Below are positions 8,181-15,510 of a DNA stretch of 38,224 bases, one piece after another. Made by a program: the position numbers and the translations under genes. This DNA comes from Dactylosporangium sp. AC04546 (GTDB taxonomy: Bacteria > Actinomycetota > Actinomycetes > Mycobacteriales > Micromonosporaceae), in NCBI RefSeq assembly GCF_022095675.1, contig NZ_JAHYSG010000112.1, positions 1 through 38,224 on the forward strand, in the 5' to 3' direction. How positions within the stretch are numbered: position 1 is the first letter of the stretch; the number at the start of each line of letters is the position of its first letter. Under the pieces are notes generated by a model. The model did no database searches. It was not told the DNA's origin and saw only the letters and a program-made list of their open reading frames with translations.

Positions 8181-8851
8181 GCAGTGCTCTCCTCCCGGTC
8201 CGGACCGAGCGCGACGACCCGCCTCGCCGCATCGACTGCCAGGTCGAATCCGGCATCCGGGTCGAGCCGGAGCCGCTCCGTCGCGGTCGCATGCGCGCGT
8301 ACCGCCGGGTCGTGATGGGACATCGCCGTCCGCAGGACCGGCTGGACCACGTCGCCGAGCGCGACGAGGGCGCGGCTCAGGCTCAGCCGTACCTCCCGGT
8401 CGCCGCGACCGAACTGCGTGGCCAGCTCCACCGCCAGCGCCTCCCGCTCCCCGTCGGGCACGAGCACGACGGCGGCGCGCCACGCACTGCGCGCAACCTC
8501 GTCCTCGGCGTCGTGCAGCAACGACCGCGTGATCGCGGGCCACGCGCTGCTGTCCCCGATCTTGGACAGGGTATGCAACGCCTGACTGCGGGCCTGTGCG
8601 CATCCGGACCGCAGCTCCGCGCGCAGCTTCGGCAGCGTGACGTCCGGCGGGAGTCGGGTCAGCGCCCAGGTGAGCATGTCGCGCACGAAGAAGTCCGGCT
8701 CGATCGCGCACCGCGCCACAAGCACGTCGACGAAACCGGGCTCGGGATGCGTACCGATGGCCAGCGCCGCCTGCAACCGCGCCGACGAGCTGCCCGCCGC
8801 CAACGCCTCGCGCAGCCGCGTGTCCTGCAAGAATCCATGTGCCGAGCTCAT
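8174..8851 (-). CDS. HEAT-repeat protein, partner of the MerR-HEAT regulator
   Basis: This 225-residue all-helical protein is made of HEAT-like units, for example SSARLQAALAIGTHPEPGFV, FFVRDMLTWALTRLPPDV, ARSQALHTLSKIGDSSAW and PAVRAHATATERLRLDP. It has no signal peptide, membrane segment or catalytic motif. Repeat proteins of this kind bind other proteins or act as scaffolds. The coupled downstream gene encodes a MerR regulator with the same repeat class, so a direct physical partnership is a reasonable inference. ATG 8851 is preceded by GGAGGTGG. Upstream of that lies the dyad at 8881-8901 within a long-spacer promoter, as in MerR-controlled operons. Confidence 0.75.
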   Translation of the reverse strand: MSSAHGFLQDTRLREALAAGSSSARLQAALAIGTHPEPGFVDVLVARCAIEPDFFVRDMLTWALTRLPPDVTLPKLRAELRSGCAQARSQALHTLSKIGDSSAWPAITRSLLHDAEDEVARSAWRAAVVLVPDGEREALAVELATQFGRGDREVRLSLSRALVALGDVVQPVLRTAMSHHDPAVRAHATATERLRLDPDAGFDLAVDAARRVVALGPDREESTAC

Positions 8852-8873
8852 GGGGCACCACCTCCGACACCCC

Positions 8874-8904
8874 AGTCAAAACCCTGTCACAGTGACAAGG
8901 TCAA
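8874..8904 (-). promoter_or_regulatory. MerR-type promoter/operator of the HEAT-MerR operon
   Basis: Read on the minus strand: TTGACC (8904-8899), a 19-bp spacer, then TTGACT (8879-8874) as a weak -10. The spacer and its edges hold a 21-bp near-perfect dyad at 8881-8901 (ACCCTGTCAC, a central A, GTGACAAGGT; one mismatch). An overlong spacer containing a dyad is the hallmark of MerR-activated promoters. The MerR-HEAT protein of the same operon is the obvious ligand. Confidence 0.7.
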
Positions 8905-8928
8905 GGTCACGGGCAGCCCTGTGCCGGG

Positions 8929-9594
8929 CTAGCTGGGCGGCTGGGCGAACCAGCCGGAGGACGGGCGGGGCGGGGGCGGCGGCTCGGCCGGCTGCGTGAC
9001 AGGTTGCGGCGGCCAGAGCGGCTGGCTGCGGGCGGCCGCGGCGTGGATGGCGCCGCCGTCGAGGACGGTGCGGGACTCCGGCATGCCGAAGCCCGGCCAG
9101 GCGAGCACGACGGTGATCGGTCCGTCGGGCGGCAGCGGTGCCACCCAGTAGGTCTGATCCACGCTCTGGTCGCTGCCGCCTCCGCCCTGCTGGACGAGCA
9201 CCAACTGCGTGCCGTCGGCTTCCGCGGCGGGCCCTGACATCCGCATGTCGTGCAGGCTCGACGCTCGACGGCCGTCGGGGTACTCGATGCCGAGCAGCAG
9301 GCGGTCGTCCAGTGGGATCTCGGTGCCGGGGTGGACGTGGGAGCTGACCAGCATGAACAGCCGGCCGCGGGCGAGCTGCGGCCGGGCCTGGCGCACCCGG
9401 ACGGCCAACGTGAACCGGAAGCCCGTCGAGAACGCCTCGACCTGGGTGATCCCGACCGCCGCGTCGCCGGTCCGGCCGAGCAGGACCGAGAGCCCGACGC
9501 CGGCTGGGAGCTCGTTCTCCGGCGGAGCCATCCGCCGGTGCCACTGTGCCATCTGCTCGGGCGTCAGCTTTTCCGCCGAACCGCCAGTCCACAT
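8929..9594 (-). CDS. Hypothetical protein with proline-rich C-terminus
   Basis: This 221-residue cytosolic protein has no family I recognise. The N-terminal two-thirds look like a beta-rich domain (GFRFTLAVRVRQARPQL, RLFMLVSSHVHPGTEIPL, GPITVVLAWPGFGMPES). The end is a low-complexity tail with PAEPPPPPRPSSGWFAQPPS. A ligand-binding or structural role is conceivable but unsupported. I start it at ATG 9594, which has GGAAGGA eight bases upstream; the frame is open to 9666 but lacks a better ribosome site. The gene is single, with its stop 25 bp from the MerR operator of the operon downstream on the same strand. Codon use matches its neighbours, and a second minus-strand frame open over the same bases gives an arginine-rich shadow. 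Confidence 0.65.
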   Translation of the reverse strand: MWTGGSAEKLTPEQMAQWHRRMAPPENELPAGVGLSVLLGRTGDAAVGITQVEAFSTGFRFTLAVRVRQARPQLARGRLFMLVSSHVHPGTEIPLDDRLLLGIEYPDGRRASSLHDMRMSGPAAEADGTQLVLVQQGGGGSDQSVDQTYWVAPLPPDGPITVVLAWPGFGMPESRTVLDGGAIHAAAARSQPLWPPQPVTQPAEPPPPPRPSSGWFAQPPS

Positions 9595-9754
9595 GGTGCG
9601 ATCCTTCCGTGCGGGCAACCCCGCGCACGATGCCGACCGCTCGGAAACCCGGCAGTCAGCTTGCACATGCCGTCCAAACTACCTCCCGTCCCCAGACCTG
9701 AGTGGCCCGACGACGTCAAGCACCCCCGACGCACCACGCACGTGACAGGACGCA

Positions 9755-9771
9755 GTCGAACCGGATTCGAC
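9755..9771 (+). promoter_or_regulatory. 17-bp inverted repeat upstream of kinase-like gene
   Basis: GTCGAA, five bases, TTCGAC is a perfect dyad, lying about -51 to -35 from the proposed start at 9806. It resembles a LexA box, but the half-site spacing is one base too short. The rest of the 9595-9805 gap shows no gene; it holds a TAGTTT hexamer on the minus strand that could serve the gene at 9594. Confidence 0.3.
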
Positions 9772-9805
9772 GGCGCGGCGGTAGCCCACTGGCATGATGG
9801 GCGCC

Positions 9806-10837
9806 ATGCTCACCACCCGGCGTTCCCTCCACGACCACGTCTCGGCCTGGCTCGCCGCCCGTGACGATGCCGAGCTGGCGGCGTTGCTCCGCGCCGCACC
9901 CGTCGGTGCGGTGGGCGTGGGCGGGGGATCCGCGATGCTCGACGTCGACGGCGTGCCGGTGTTCGCCAAGCGAATCCCGATCACCGACCGGGAGCTGGCA
10001 CATCCGCAGAGCACGGCGAACCTGTTCGACATCCCGGCCTACTGCCAGTACGGCATGTACCAGCTCGGCGGCCCGGGCTTCGGCGCCTGGCGCGAGCTGG
10101 CCGCGAACGTGATCGTCACCGAGGGGATGCTCGCCGGTGAGGCGGCGTCGTTCCCGCTGCTGTACCACTGGCGGGTGCTGCCCGGCCGCCCGCCCGTCGC
10201 GTCCGAGCACCTCGACGTCGACGCCGTTGTCGCCCAGTTCGGCGGCGCCCCGGGCGTGCGAATCCGGCTCGACGAACTGGCCAGTGCGACCTCCAGCCTG
10301 GTGCTGTTCCTCGAGTACGTCCCCTACGATCTGCTCGACTGGCTGCACGAAGACCCGGTCGGTCGGGCCGAGGCGATGGAGCGGCAGCTGTTCGACGTCG
10401 TGGCGTTCCTGCGCAACCACGAGCTGCTGCACATGGACGGGCACTTCGGCAACATGCGTGCCGACGACGACCGAATCTACCTCGCCGATTTCGGCCTGGC
10501 CACGTCCCCCCGCTTCGACCTGTCCGACGCCGAACGCGCCTTCGTCGCCCACCACGTCGACCACGATGCCGGCTACGCGGCGATGCGGCTGGTCAACTGG
10601 CTGGTCACCGCGGTGTGCGGGGTGCCGATGCCGGCCACCGGCGGCCCGGTTGCCCGCAACGAGTACGTGCGTCGGTGCGCGGCCGGCGACATCCCGCCAG
10701 GCGTGCCGGCGAGCGTGGCCGGAATCCTGGCCCGGCACGCCCCCGCCGCGGCACGGATGAACGACTTCTACTGGCAGGTGTTCGCCGGCGACATCCACGC
10801 GCAGTACCCCGGCGCCTACCAGGCGACCGACGATTGA
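9806..10837 (+). CDS. Protein-kinase-like fold protein
   Basis: This 343-residue soluble protein has eukaryotic-type kinase landmarks in the right order. There is a glycine-rich stretch (VGVGGGSAML), a candidate VAIK-type lysine in PVFAKRI (K55), a hinge-like LVLFLEYVPYDLLDWL, a catalytic loop HMDGHFGNM (H209, D211, N216), and the metal-binding ADFGLA (D228). It lacks the full C-lobe size and membrane anchor of Pkn-type kinases, and no PASTA or sensor domain is present. It may phosphorylate a protein or a small molecule, as APH-like kinases do. I chose ATG 9806 because CATGAT at 9793-9798 lies seven bases upstream as a leaderless -10; ATG 9794 and 9797 are also in frame. It converges on the next gene with only three bases between stops. 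Confidence 0.65.
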   Translation: MLTTRRSLHDHVSAWLAARDDAELAALLRAAPVGAVGVGGGSAMLDVDGVPVFAKRIPITDRELAHPQSTANLFDIPAYCQYGMYQLGGPGFGAWRELAANVIVTEGMLAGEAASFPLLYHWRVLPGRPPVASEHLDVDAVVAQFGGAPGVRIRLDELASATSSLVLFLEYVPYDLLDWLHEDPVGRAEAMERQLFDVVAFLRNHELLHMDGHFGNMRADDDRIYLADFGLATSPRFDLSDAERAFVAHHVDHDAGYAAMRLVNWLVTAVCGVPMPATGGPVARNEYVRRCAAGDIPPGVPASVAGILARHAPAAARMNDFYWQVFAGDIHAQYPGAYQATDD

Positions 10838-10840
10838 CCC

Positions 10841-11515
10841 TCAGGGCTGGAGACCGCCAAGCCACGCCCGCTGCCAGGACGGGCCGGCGTACGCCGGCGG
10901 GTCCTCCCGGCCACCCTTGATGCTGTGCCACTGCGCGGGCCATCGCGCGGCCGGCCCGGCGAGCAGCGCCCGCACCTCCGCGGCGCTTTCGTCGGGCCGC
11001 TGCTCGTCCCAGGGCACGCCCACGAAGATCTGGTACTCGTCCGGCTCCTCGAGCCACACCTCGAGCGTGCCGGAGCGGTCGGCGCGGACCCTGACGCCCT
11101 CGATCCCCGGTGGCAGCGCAAGGCCGGTGAGGATGAGCCGCCCGGCCCGGCGCTCCGCCGTCTCCCAGCTGTGCTCGGCCCCGACACGGGCCACCTCGGC
11201 GTCATAGGCCGCAGCGTCGAAGCGTGTCGTGCGCCGCTCGCCCTCCCGCGCCGCGCCGCGCCGGCCCCACTCCCAGCGCACGGCGTCACCCTCGCGGCGG
11301 ATGCGCGCCTCGACGGCGAAGCAGTCCGGGCCGCAGCTCGGACAGCAGGCAATCGTCGCGGTCGTGGCCTCGCCGGTCGCCACGAAGCGGTTCACCGGTA
11401 CCAGCACGTGCCACGGATCGGGGCCATTGTTGCCGTCGGCGCGGCTGACATCCTCGCCGTCGATACGCACGATCACCCGCAGTCCGTCGACAGACAACGA
11501 CAGCGACGACGTCAC
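10841..11515 (-). CDS. Hypothetical protein with CC-x2-C-x3-C cluster
   Basis: This 224-residue soluble protein belongs to no family I can name. Near residues 57-65 it has CCPSCGPDC, four cysteines spaced as a possible zinc knuckle or thiol site. The segments around it (TATIA and FAVEARIRREGDAVRWEWGRR) alternate like beta strands. The C-terminal half has WLEEPDEYQIFVGVPWDEQRP and a Trp-rich end. I prefer GTG 11515 because TAGATT on the minus strand (11528-11523) stands seven bases upstream in leaderless geometry; the frame also opens with TTG at 11524. The VOC gene lies 21 bp upstream on the same strand, so co-transcription is equally possible. Confidence 0.6.
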   Translation of the reverse strand: MTSSLSLSVDGLRVIVRIDGEDVSRADGNNGPDPWHVLVPVNRFVATGEATTATIACCPSCGPDCFAVEARIRREGDAVRWEWGRRGAAREGERRTTRFDAAAYDAEVARVGAEHSWETAERRAGRLILTGLALPPGIEGVRVRADRSGTLEVWLEEPDEYQIFVGVPWDEQRPDESAAEVRALLAGPAARWPAQWHSIKGGREDPPAYAGPSWQRAWLGGLQP

Positions 11516-11536
11516 GCCAACCAATCTATCGTCGCG

Positions 11537-12280
11537 TCAGGCTGCGGGGGGCATCCACTGCTCGATCAGCGCGGGGTCGGCGACGGTGGACTCGACCAGA
11601 TGGCGCTCCTCCGTGGTCAGACGCAGTTGCCGAAGCCTGCCGCCCCATTCCGGTACCCGATCCGGCTCCTCCAGCGCCGTCGACAGCTCGATGAGCACGG
11701 CCAGTGCCACCGCCTGCTCGACGGCCGGTGCGCTGTCGCCGTGGCGGCGCAGGCCCGAGTTCAGGGCCCGGAACGCGGCCCGGTCGTCGTTCTTGAACTC
11801 GCGCAGGATCCGCGCGTTGTCCAGCACCCGGGCAAGGCCTTGGAGCTGCTTGGAGCCGCCGTACTCCACCTCCGCCGGCTCGTCGCGCTGGATGAAGATG
11901 ATCGAGTTTCCCGACGGATCCATGATGGTGAACCGTGAGGCGCCGGGGCGGTACCGCGTCATCCGGGGTAGCCCCTTGGTCAGCGCCTTGCCGTAGGTGC
12001 GCCGCATCGCCTCGGTGAACGCCGCGTGGTACGGCGCGACCGTATCGACCATGACCAGGCATCCGCCGGTGTTCTCCAGCGCCGGGTCCACGGTGCTGGC
12101 CGCGCGCCCGTAGTGCAGGTCGAACCCGCGCCACCGGAACGCGAGGTACAGATAGGGCTTCTGCTGTTCGTAGGTCACGGCGAAGCCCAGGGCGCTCCAG
12201 AAGGCCAGGGTCTCCTCCGGTGCCGCACAGGGCAGCAACGGCACGGTGGTCTCGTTGGGCTGGACCTGTTCGTCAAGCAT
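11537..12280 (-). CDS. VOC-superfamily (glyoxalase/bleomycin-resistance-like) protein with extra C-terminal domain
   Basis: This 247-residue protein's first 125 residues form a vicinal-oxygen-chelate fold of the bleomycin-resistance kind. Strand one is TTVPLLPCAAPEETLAFWSALGF. The middle has YLAFRWRGFDLHYG, and the metal/ligand edge is SRFTIMDPSGNSIIFIQRD. VOC proteins sequester drugs or catalyse metal-dependent isomerisation or dioxygenation. The class is too broad for a substrate call. Residues 130-247 are helical (LARVLDNARILREFKNDDRAAFRALN) and are not part of a standard VOC protein, so this is a two-domain variant. The start is ATG 12280, with GAGGTG six bases upstream. The gene is divergent from LLM-1, and about 150 bp between them hold both promoters. 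Confidence 0.75.
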   Translation of the reverse strand: MLDEQVQPNETTVPLLPCAAPEETLAFWSALGFAVTYEQQKPYLYLAFRWRGFDLHYGRAASTVDPALENTGGCLVMVDTVAPYHAAFTEAMRRTYGKALTKGLPRMTRYRPGASRFTIMDPSGNSIIFIQRDEPAEVEYGGSKQLQGLARVLDNARILREFKNDDRAAFRALNSGLRRHGDSAPAVEQAVALAVLIELSTALEEPDRVPEWGGRLRQLRLTTEERHLVESTVADPALIEQWMPPAA

Positions 12281-12397
12281 CGTCAGCACCTCATTGTTCG
12301 GCGGGGCGGACAACGCAGCAGTCTGCCAAACCCGTGACCATCGCGCACATGCAAGAAACTCGACGAGCGTTGCAAGGCTGTGACGGGAGGCACATTC

Positions 12398-12418
12398 TCC
12401 TATTTATCCGATAGGAAT
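12398..12418 (+). promoter_or_regulatory. Regulon motif site A (21-bp dyad) before LLM-1
   Basis: TCCTAT (12398-12403) and ATAGGA (12411-12416) form a perfect inverted repeat with a 7-bp centre, continuing to T at 12418. The site ends where the candidate -10 TATGGT (12418-12423) begins, seven bases before ATG 12431, so it covers about -33 to -13. Sites B (14801) and C (17449) align with it base for base in both half-sites. The position suggests repression. Confidence 0.7.
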
Positions 12419-12430
12419 ATGGTGAAGGGC

Positions 12431-13723
12431 ATGACCGCGCGACCGCCACGCACGCTCGGGATCGTCACCGGGGCCGGTGGGCATCCCGGGCCGTACGAGC
12501 TGGCCATCGACCCTCACCGTTCCACCGTCGACACCGCGGTCACCGTGGCGAAGAAGGCCGAAGCGGCGCGGATCGACGCGCTGTTCGTGCCCGACCTGCT
12601 GACCTTCGGGGCGCAGGGGACGATCGGGGCGCAGGAGCCGATCGTGTACGTCGCCGCGCTCAGCCAGGTCACCACCCGCGTCGGGCTCATCGCCAGCGTC
12701 TCCACCACCTTCCACCACCCGTACAACCTGGCCCGGCTGTTCGGCACCCTCGACCACGTCAGCAACGGGCGCGCCGCCTGGAACCTGGTCACCTCCTCCA
12801 TCGGCGAAGAGCACTTCGGGCCCGGCGGGCTGCCCGGGCCGGAGGAGCGCTACGCGCGCGCGGCGGAGACGCTCGATGTCGTCAACGCCCTGTGGGGCAG
12901 CTGGAAGCCCGGCGCGCTCAGGCTCGGGCCCGACGGCCGGGCCGTCCTCGACCCGTCCAGGGTCCGGCCGATCGACCACCGCGGGCGGTACTTCAGCGTC
13001 GAAGGCCCCCTGAACATCCCGCCCCTGCCGCAGGGCCGGCCGGTCCTCATCCAGGCGGGACAGTCCGGGGCCGGCATCGAGCTCGGTGCCCGCTACGCCG
13101 AGGTCGTCTTCACCGCGCTGCCGACGCTCGACGCCGCCCGCGAGTTCACCACCCGCATCCGCACCCGGGCCGCCGAACATGGCCGGCCGGAAGGGCTGCC
13201 GTTCATCTTCAGCTCCTTCCACGCCACGTTCGGCGCGACCGAGGAGGAGGCGCGCAGGAGGGTCGAGGAGCGGCACGAGGCGATCGACTTCGAGGCCGGC
13301 CGTGCGCTCGTCGCCGACATGCTCGGCGGCGGCGTCGACCTGAGCGAGGCCAAGCTCGACGAGCCGCTGCCCGAGTCCCTGCTGCCCGAGGTCGGCGCGG
13401 TGCAGCGGCGCAGGGGGAGGGTGGAGATCTTCAGCCGGTACGTCCGCGAAGGCCTCACCCTGCGCGAGATCATCGTCAAGGCGCAGGACACCGGGCACTG
13501 GAGCGTCGCCGGCACGCCCGAGCAGCTCGCCGACGCGGTCGAGGAGCGGTTCCGGGCCGGGGTGCTCGACGTGCTGTCGGTCGGCGGACTGCACGACCCG
13601 CGCGAGCACGAGTTCGTCGTCGACGGGCTGCTGCACGAGCTGCGCCGCCGCGGCATCGTCAAGCCCGACTACCTCGGCCCGACCCTGCGCGAGAACCTCG
13701 GGTTGCCTACGCTCGGAGCGTGA
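12431..13723 (+). CDS. LLM-class flavin-dependent monooxygenase (NtaA/SnaA/DszA family), LLM-1
   Basis: This 430-residue TIM-barrel flavoenzyme would use reduced FMN and oxygen. It shows the family signatures: DALFVPDLLTFGAQG, VGLIASVSTTFHHPYNLARLFGTLDHVSNGRAAWNLVTS, the RYARAAETLDVVNALWGSW helix, the insertion HRGRYFSVEGPLNIPPLPQGRPVLIQAGQS, and the terminal GPTLRENLGLPTL. Family members act on nitrilotriacetate, sulfones, pristinamycin IIB and other small organics. The reduced flavin must come from a partner reductase, and one is encoded at 15000. The frame is open from 12380, with possible starts at ATG 12419 and GTG 12422. I favour ATG 12431 from the -10 hexamer TATGGT seven bases upstream. 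The stop overlaps the glycosylase start (GTGA), so the two are coupled. Confidence 0.88.
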   Translation: MTARPPRTLGIVTGAGGHPGPYELAIDPHRSTVDTAVTVAKKAEAARIDALFVPDLLTFGAQGTIGAQEPIVYVAALSQVTTRVGLIASVSTTFHHPYNLARLFGTLDHVSNGRAAWNLVTSSIGEEHFGPGGLPGPEERYARAAETLDVVNALWGSWKPGALRLGPDGRAVLDPSRVRPIDHRGRYFSVEGPLNIPPLPQGRPVLIQAGQSGAGIELGARYAEVVFTALPTLDAAREFTTRIRTRAAEHGRPEGLPFIFSSFHATFGATEEEARRRVEERHEAIDFEAGRALVADMLGGGVDLSEAKLDEPLPESLLPEVGAVQRRRGRVEIFSRYVREGLTLREIIVKAQDTGHWSVAGTPEQLADAVEERFRAGVLDVLSVGGLHDPREHEFVVDGLLHELRRRGIVKPDYLGPTLRENLGLPTLGA

Positions 13724-14817
13724 CGCACCACCTGACCAAGGACGAGGCACGGCAGATCGCCGTGCGCGCCCAGCTGCTCGACGCGAACCGGCCGAAGCAC
13801 CTGCTCGACCTTGTGCGCGGCCTGACCCTCCTGCAGCTCGACCCGACCTCGGCCGTCGCGCCCAGCGCCCACCTGGTCGCGTGGAGCCGGCTCGGATCCG
13901 GCTACTCGCCGGCCGACCTCGAGGAGGCCGTCGACCAGCGCTCGCTCATCGAGCTGCGCGGGATGGTGCGACCGGCCGAGGACATCCCGCTGTACCGCGC
14001 CGAGATGGCCGACTGGCCCGGCCCGCCCGGCGGCTGGCGGCACCACCGCGCCGCGTGGGTCCAGGCCAACGACGAGTGCCGCCGCGACATCCTGGCCCGC
14101 CTCGACGCCGACGGCCCGCTGCTGTCGCGGGACCTCCCCGACACGTGCACCGTGCCGTGGAAGTCCAGCGGCTGGACCAACAACCGCAACGTCACCCAGA
14201 TGCTGGAGATCATGCTCCAGGCCGGCGAGATCGCGGTCGCCGGCCGCCACGGCGGCGAGCGGTTGTGGGACCTCGCCGAGCGGGTGTACCCCGACACGCC
14301 GATCCCGGACGCGAACGAGGCGAAGCGACAGCGCGACGAGCGGCGGCTCGCCTCGCTCGGCATCGCCCGCGGCCGCGCCGCCGAGTGCCCCGTCGAGCCG
14401 CAGGACGTCGGCGAGGCCGGCGAGCCGGCCGTCATCGAGGGCGTCAAGGGCGTCTGGCGCGTCGACCCGGCGCAACTGGGACGGCCGTTCGAGGGCCGCG
14501 TCGCGCTGCTGTCACCGTTCGACCGCCTCATCTACGACCGCAAGCGCATGGTCGAGCTGTTCGGCTTCGACTACCAGCTGGAGATGTACAAGCCGGTCGC
14601 CAAACGCCGCTGGGGCTACTACGCGCTGCCGATCCTGGCGGGCGACCGCCTCGTCGGGAAGGTGGACGCGGTCGCCGATCGGCGTTCAGGTGTACTGCGG
14701 GTGCATGCGGTACACGAGGACACGGCACACGACCACGAAGCGGTCCTGCGGGAGCTGGTGTCGCTGGCCACCTGGCTGCGGCTGGAGCCGCCGGAAGAAA
14801 TCCTATCGGCGAAGTAG
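13720..14817 (+). CDS. YcaQ/AlkX-type DNA glycosylase (winged-helix HTH_42 family)
   Basis: This 365-residue protein belongs to the winged-helix family that includes E. coli YcaQ and Streptomyces AlkZ. These glycosylases unhook interstrand crosslinks and remove bulky N-alkylated bases. The catalytic signature is LLQLDPTSAV. The Q39-x-D41 pair matches the QxD motif of the YcaQ/AlkX branch rather than the QxQ of AlkZ self-resistance enzymes. Downstream landmarks are APSAHLVAWSRLG, ELRGMVRPAEDIPLYR, the winged segment with VPWKSSGWTNNRNVTQMLEIML, and the family block FEGRVALLSPFDRLIYDRKR. The start GTG 13720 overlaps the LLM-1 stop by four bases, so its expression is tied to a flavin monooxygenase. 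It may repair damage from a reactive product or simply ride along; the coupling is the observation. Confidence 0.85.
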   Translation: MTHHLTKDEARQIAVRAQLLDANRPKHLLDLVRGLTLLQLDPTSAVAPSAHLVAWSRLGSGYSPADLEEAVDQRSLIELRGMVRPAEDIPLYRAEMADWPGPPGGWRHHRAAWVQANDECRRDILARLDADGPLLSRDLPDTCTVPWKSSGWTNNRNVTQMLEIMLQAGEIAVAGRHGGERLWDLAERVYPDTPIPDANEAKRQRDERRLASLGIARGRAAECPVEPQDVGEAGEPAVIEGVKGVWRVDPAQLGRPFEGRVALLSPFDRLIYDRKRMVELFGFDYQLEMYKPVAKRRWGYYALPILAGDRLVGKVDAVADRRSGVLRVHAVHEDTAHDHEAVLRELVSLATWLRLEPPEEILSAK

Positions 14818-14821
14818 GGTT
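14801..14821 (+). promoter_or_regulatory. Regulon motif site B (21-bp dyad) before the small ORF / flavin reductase
   Basis: TCCTAT (14801-14806) and TAGGGTT (14815-14821) align exactly with sites A and C; CCTA and TAGG are separated by nine bases, as in site A. The site lies inside the last codons and stop of the glycosylase gene. It sits about -38 to -18 from a leaderless start at 14839, over the -35 region. Confidence 0.6.
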
Positions 14822-14826
14822 ACTGA

Positions 14827-14832
14827 TAGACT
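14827..14832 (+). promoter_or_regulatory. Candidate -10 of leaderless small ORF
   Basis: TAGACT ends six bases before GTG 14839, with no Shine-Dalgarno sequence. Motif site B lies immediately upstream. Confidence 0.5.
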
Positions 14833-14838
14833 CGGCTC

Positions 14839-15003
14839 GTGTACGTGAGACGACTGCTGCAGCGCGCGGCCGCGTTCGCGCACCGGGTCGCCGGCCTCGG
14901 CGCCGGCGTGCCGCCCGAGCCGCAGGTCTGGGCCGAGCTCGCCCCCGAGCTGGCCCTGCGCCGGATCTCCACCACCGCGACGGAAGGCAGGTTCGCGCGA
15001 TGA
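14839..15003 (+). CDS. 54-residue protein translationally coupled to the flavin reductase
   Basis: This small reading frame begins at GTG 14839 (another in-frame GTG is at 14845). It encodes a basic amphipathic N-terminus (YVRRLLQRAAAFAHRVAG), a proline patch (GVPPEPQVW), a helix rich in Glu, Leu and Ala (AELAPELALRRI) and the tail STTATEGRFAR. It has no cysteine run that would make it a cysteine-sensing leader. The stop TGA overlaps the reductase ATG (ATGA), so it may serve as a coupling leader. It could also be a small partner protein of the flavin system. Support comes from the promoter geometry, the regulon site upstream and the exact overlap. I know of no described family for it. Confidence 0.55.
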   Translation: MYVRRLLQRAAAFAHRVAGLGAGVPPEPQVWAELAPELALRRISTTATEGRFAR

Positions 15004-15494
15004 CCATGCGCGCCGTGCTGCACCCCACCGAGCTGCGCCGCGTCTTCGGCGCCTTCCCGACCGGCGTGACGGCCATCGCCGCGCTCGTCGACGGGGCACC
15101 CGTGGGCCTGGCCGCCAGCTCGTTCACGTCGGTCTCGCTCGACCCGCCCCTGGTCTCGGTCTGCATCGCCCACACGTCGACGACATGGCCCGTGCTGCGC
15201 CGGGCCGACCGCCTGGGCGTCAGCGTCCTGGGCGCCCACCAGGAGCACCTGGGCCGGCAGCTGAGCTCCCGATCGGGCGACCGCTTCGCGGGCGCGACCT
15301 GGCGGGCCAGCCGGGGCGGCGAGATCGTCCTGGACGGCGCCTCCGCCTGGCTGGACTGCACGATCGAGCACGAGATCCCGGCGGGCGACCACGACATCGT
15401 CCTGCTCCGGGTGCACGACCTCGACGCCGACCGCACGGTCTCCCCGCTGGTCTTCCACCAGAGCACCTTCGGCCGCCTGCAGCGCGCCGCCTGA
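15000..15494 (+). CDS. Flavin reductase (NtaB/DIM6/HpaC-like domain)
   Basis: This 164-residue split-barrel flavoprotein supplies reduced FMN or FAD to two-component monooxygenases. Family marks are LRRVFGAFPTGVTAIAAL, then PVGLAASSFTSVSLDPPLVSVCIA, which lines the flavin pocket. SRSGDRFAG and WLDCTIEHEIPAGDHDIVLLRVHDL follow, the latter with the conserved GDH near the flavin ring. The usual length is 160-190, so it is full length. With two NtaA-type and one short LLM in the cluster, it is the likely shared reductase. The start is ATG 15000 (ATGA overlap with the small ORF); ATG 15006 is also possible. Regulation would come through motif site B upstream. Confidence 0.9.
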   Translation: MTMRAVLHPTELRRVFGAFPTGVTAIAALVDGAPVGLAASSFTSVSLDPPLVSVCIAHTSTTWPVLRRADRLGVSVLGAHQEHLGRQLSSRSGDRFAGATWRASRGGEIVLDGASAWLDCTIEHEIPAGDHDIVLLRVHDLDADRTVSPLVFHQSTFGRLQRAA

Positions 15495-15510
15495 GCGCAC
15501 CCACCGCCGG

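Noticed and set aside
7113..8879. One continuous 588-residue minus-strand reading frame
   Set aside because: The part before GTG 8180 is an arginine/alanine-rich shadow of the HEAT gene in another frame; the MerR domain starts at 8180 with a strong ribosome site.
9755..9771. GTCGAA-N5-TTCGAC looked like a LexA/SOS box
   Set aside because: Actinobacterial boxes have TCGAAC-N4-GTTCGA; here the gap is one base short and the gene has no DNA-damage role visible.
12892..14817. 641-residue reading frame covering the glycosylase
   Set aside because: Its first 276 residues are the out-of-frame shadow of LLM-1; the glycosylase domain begins at GTG 13720.
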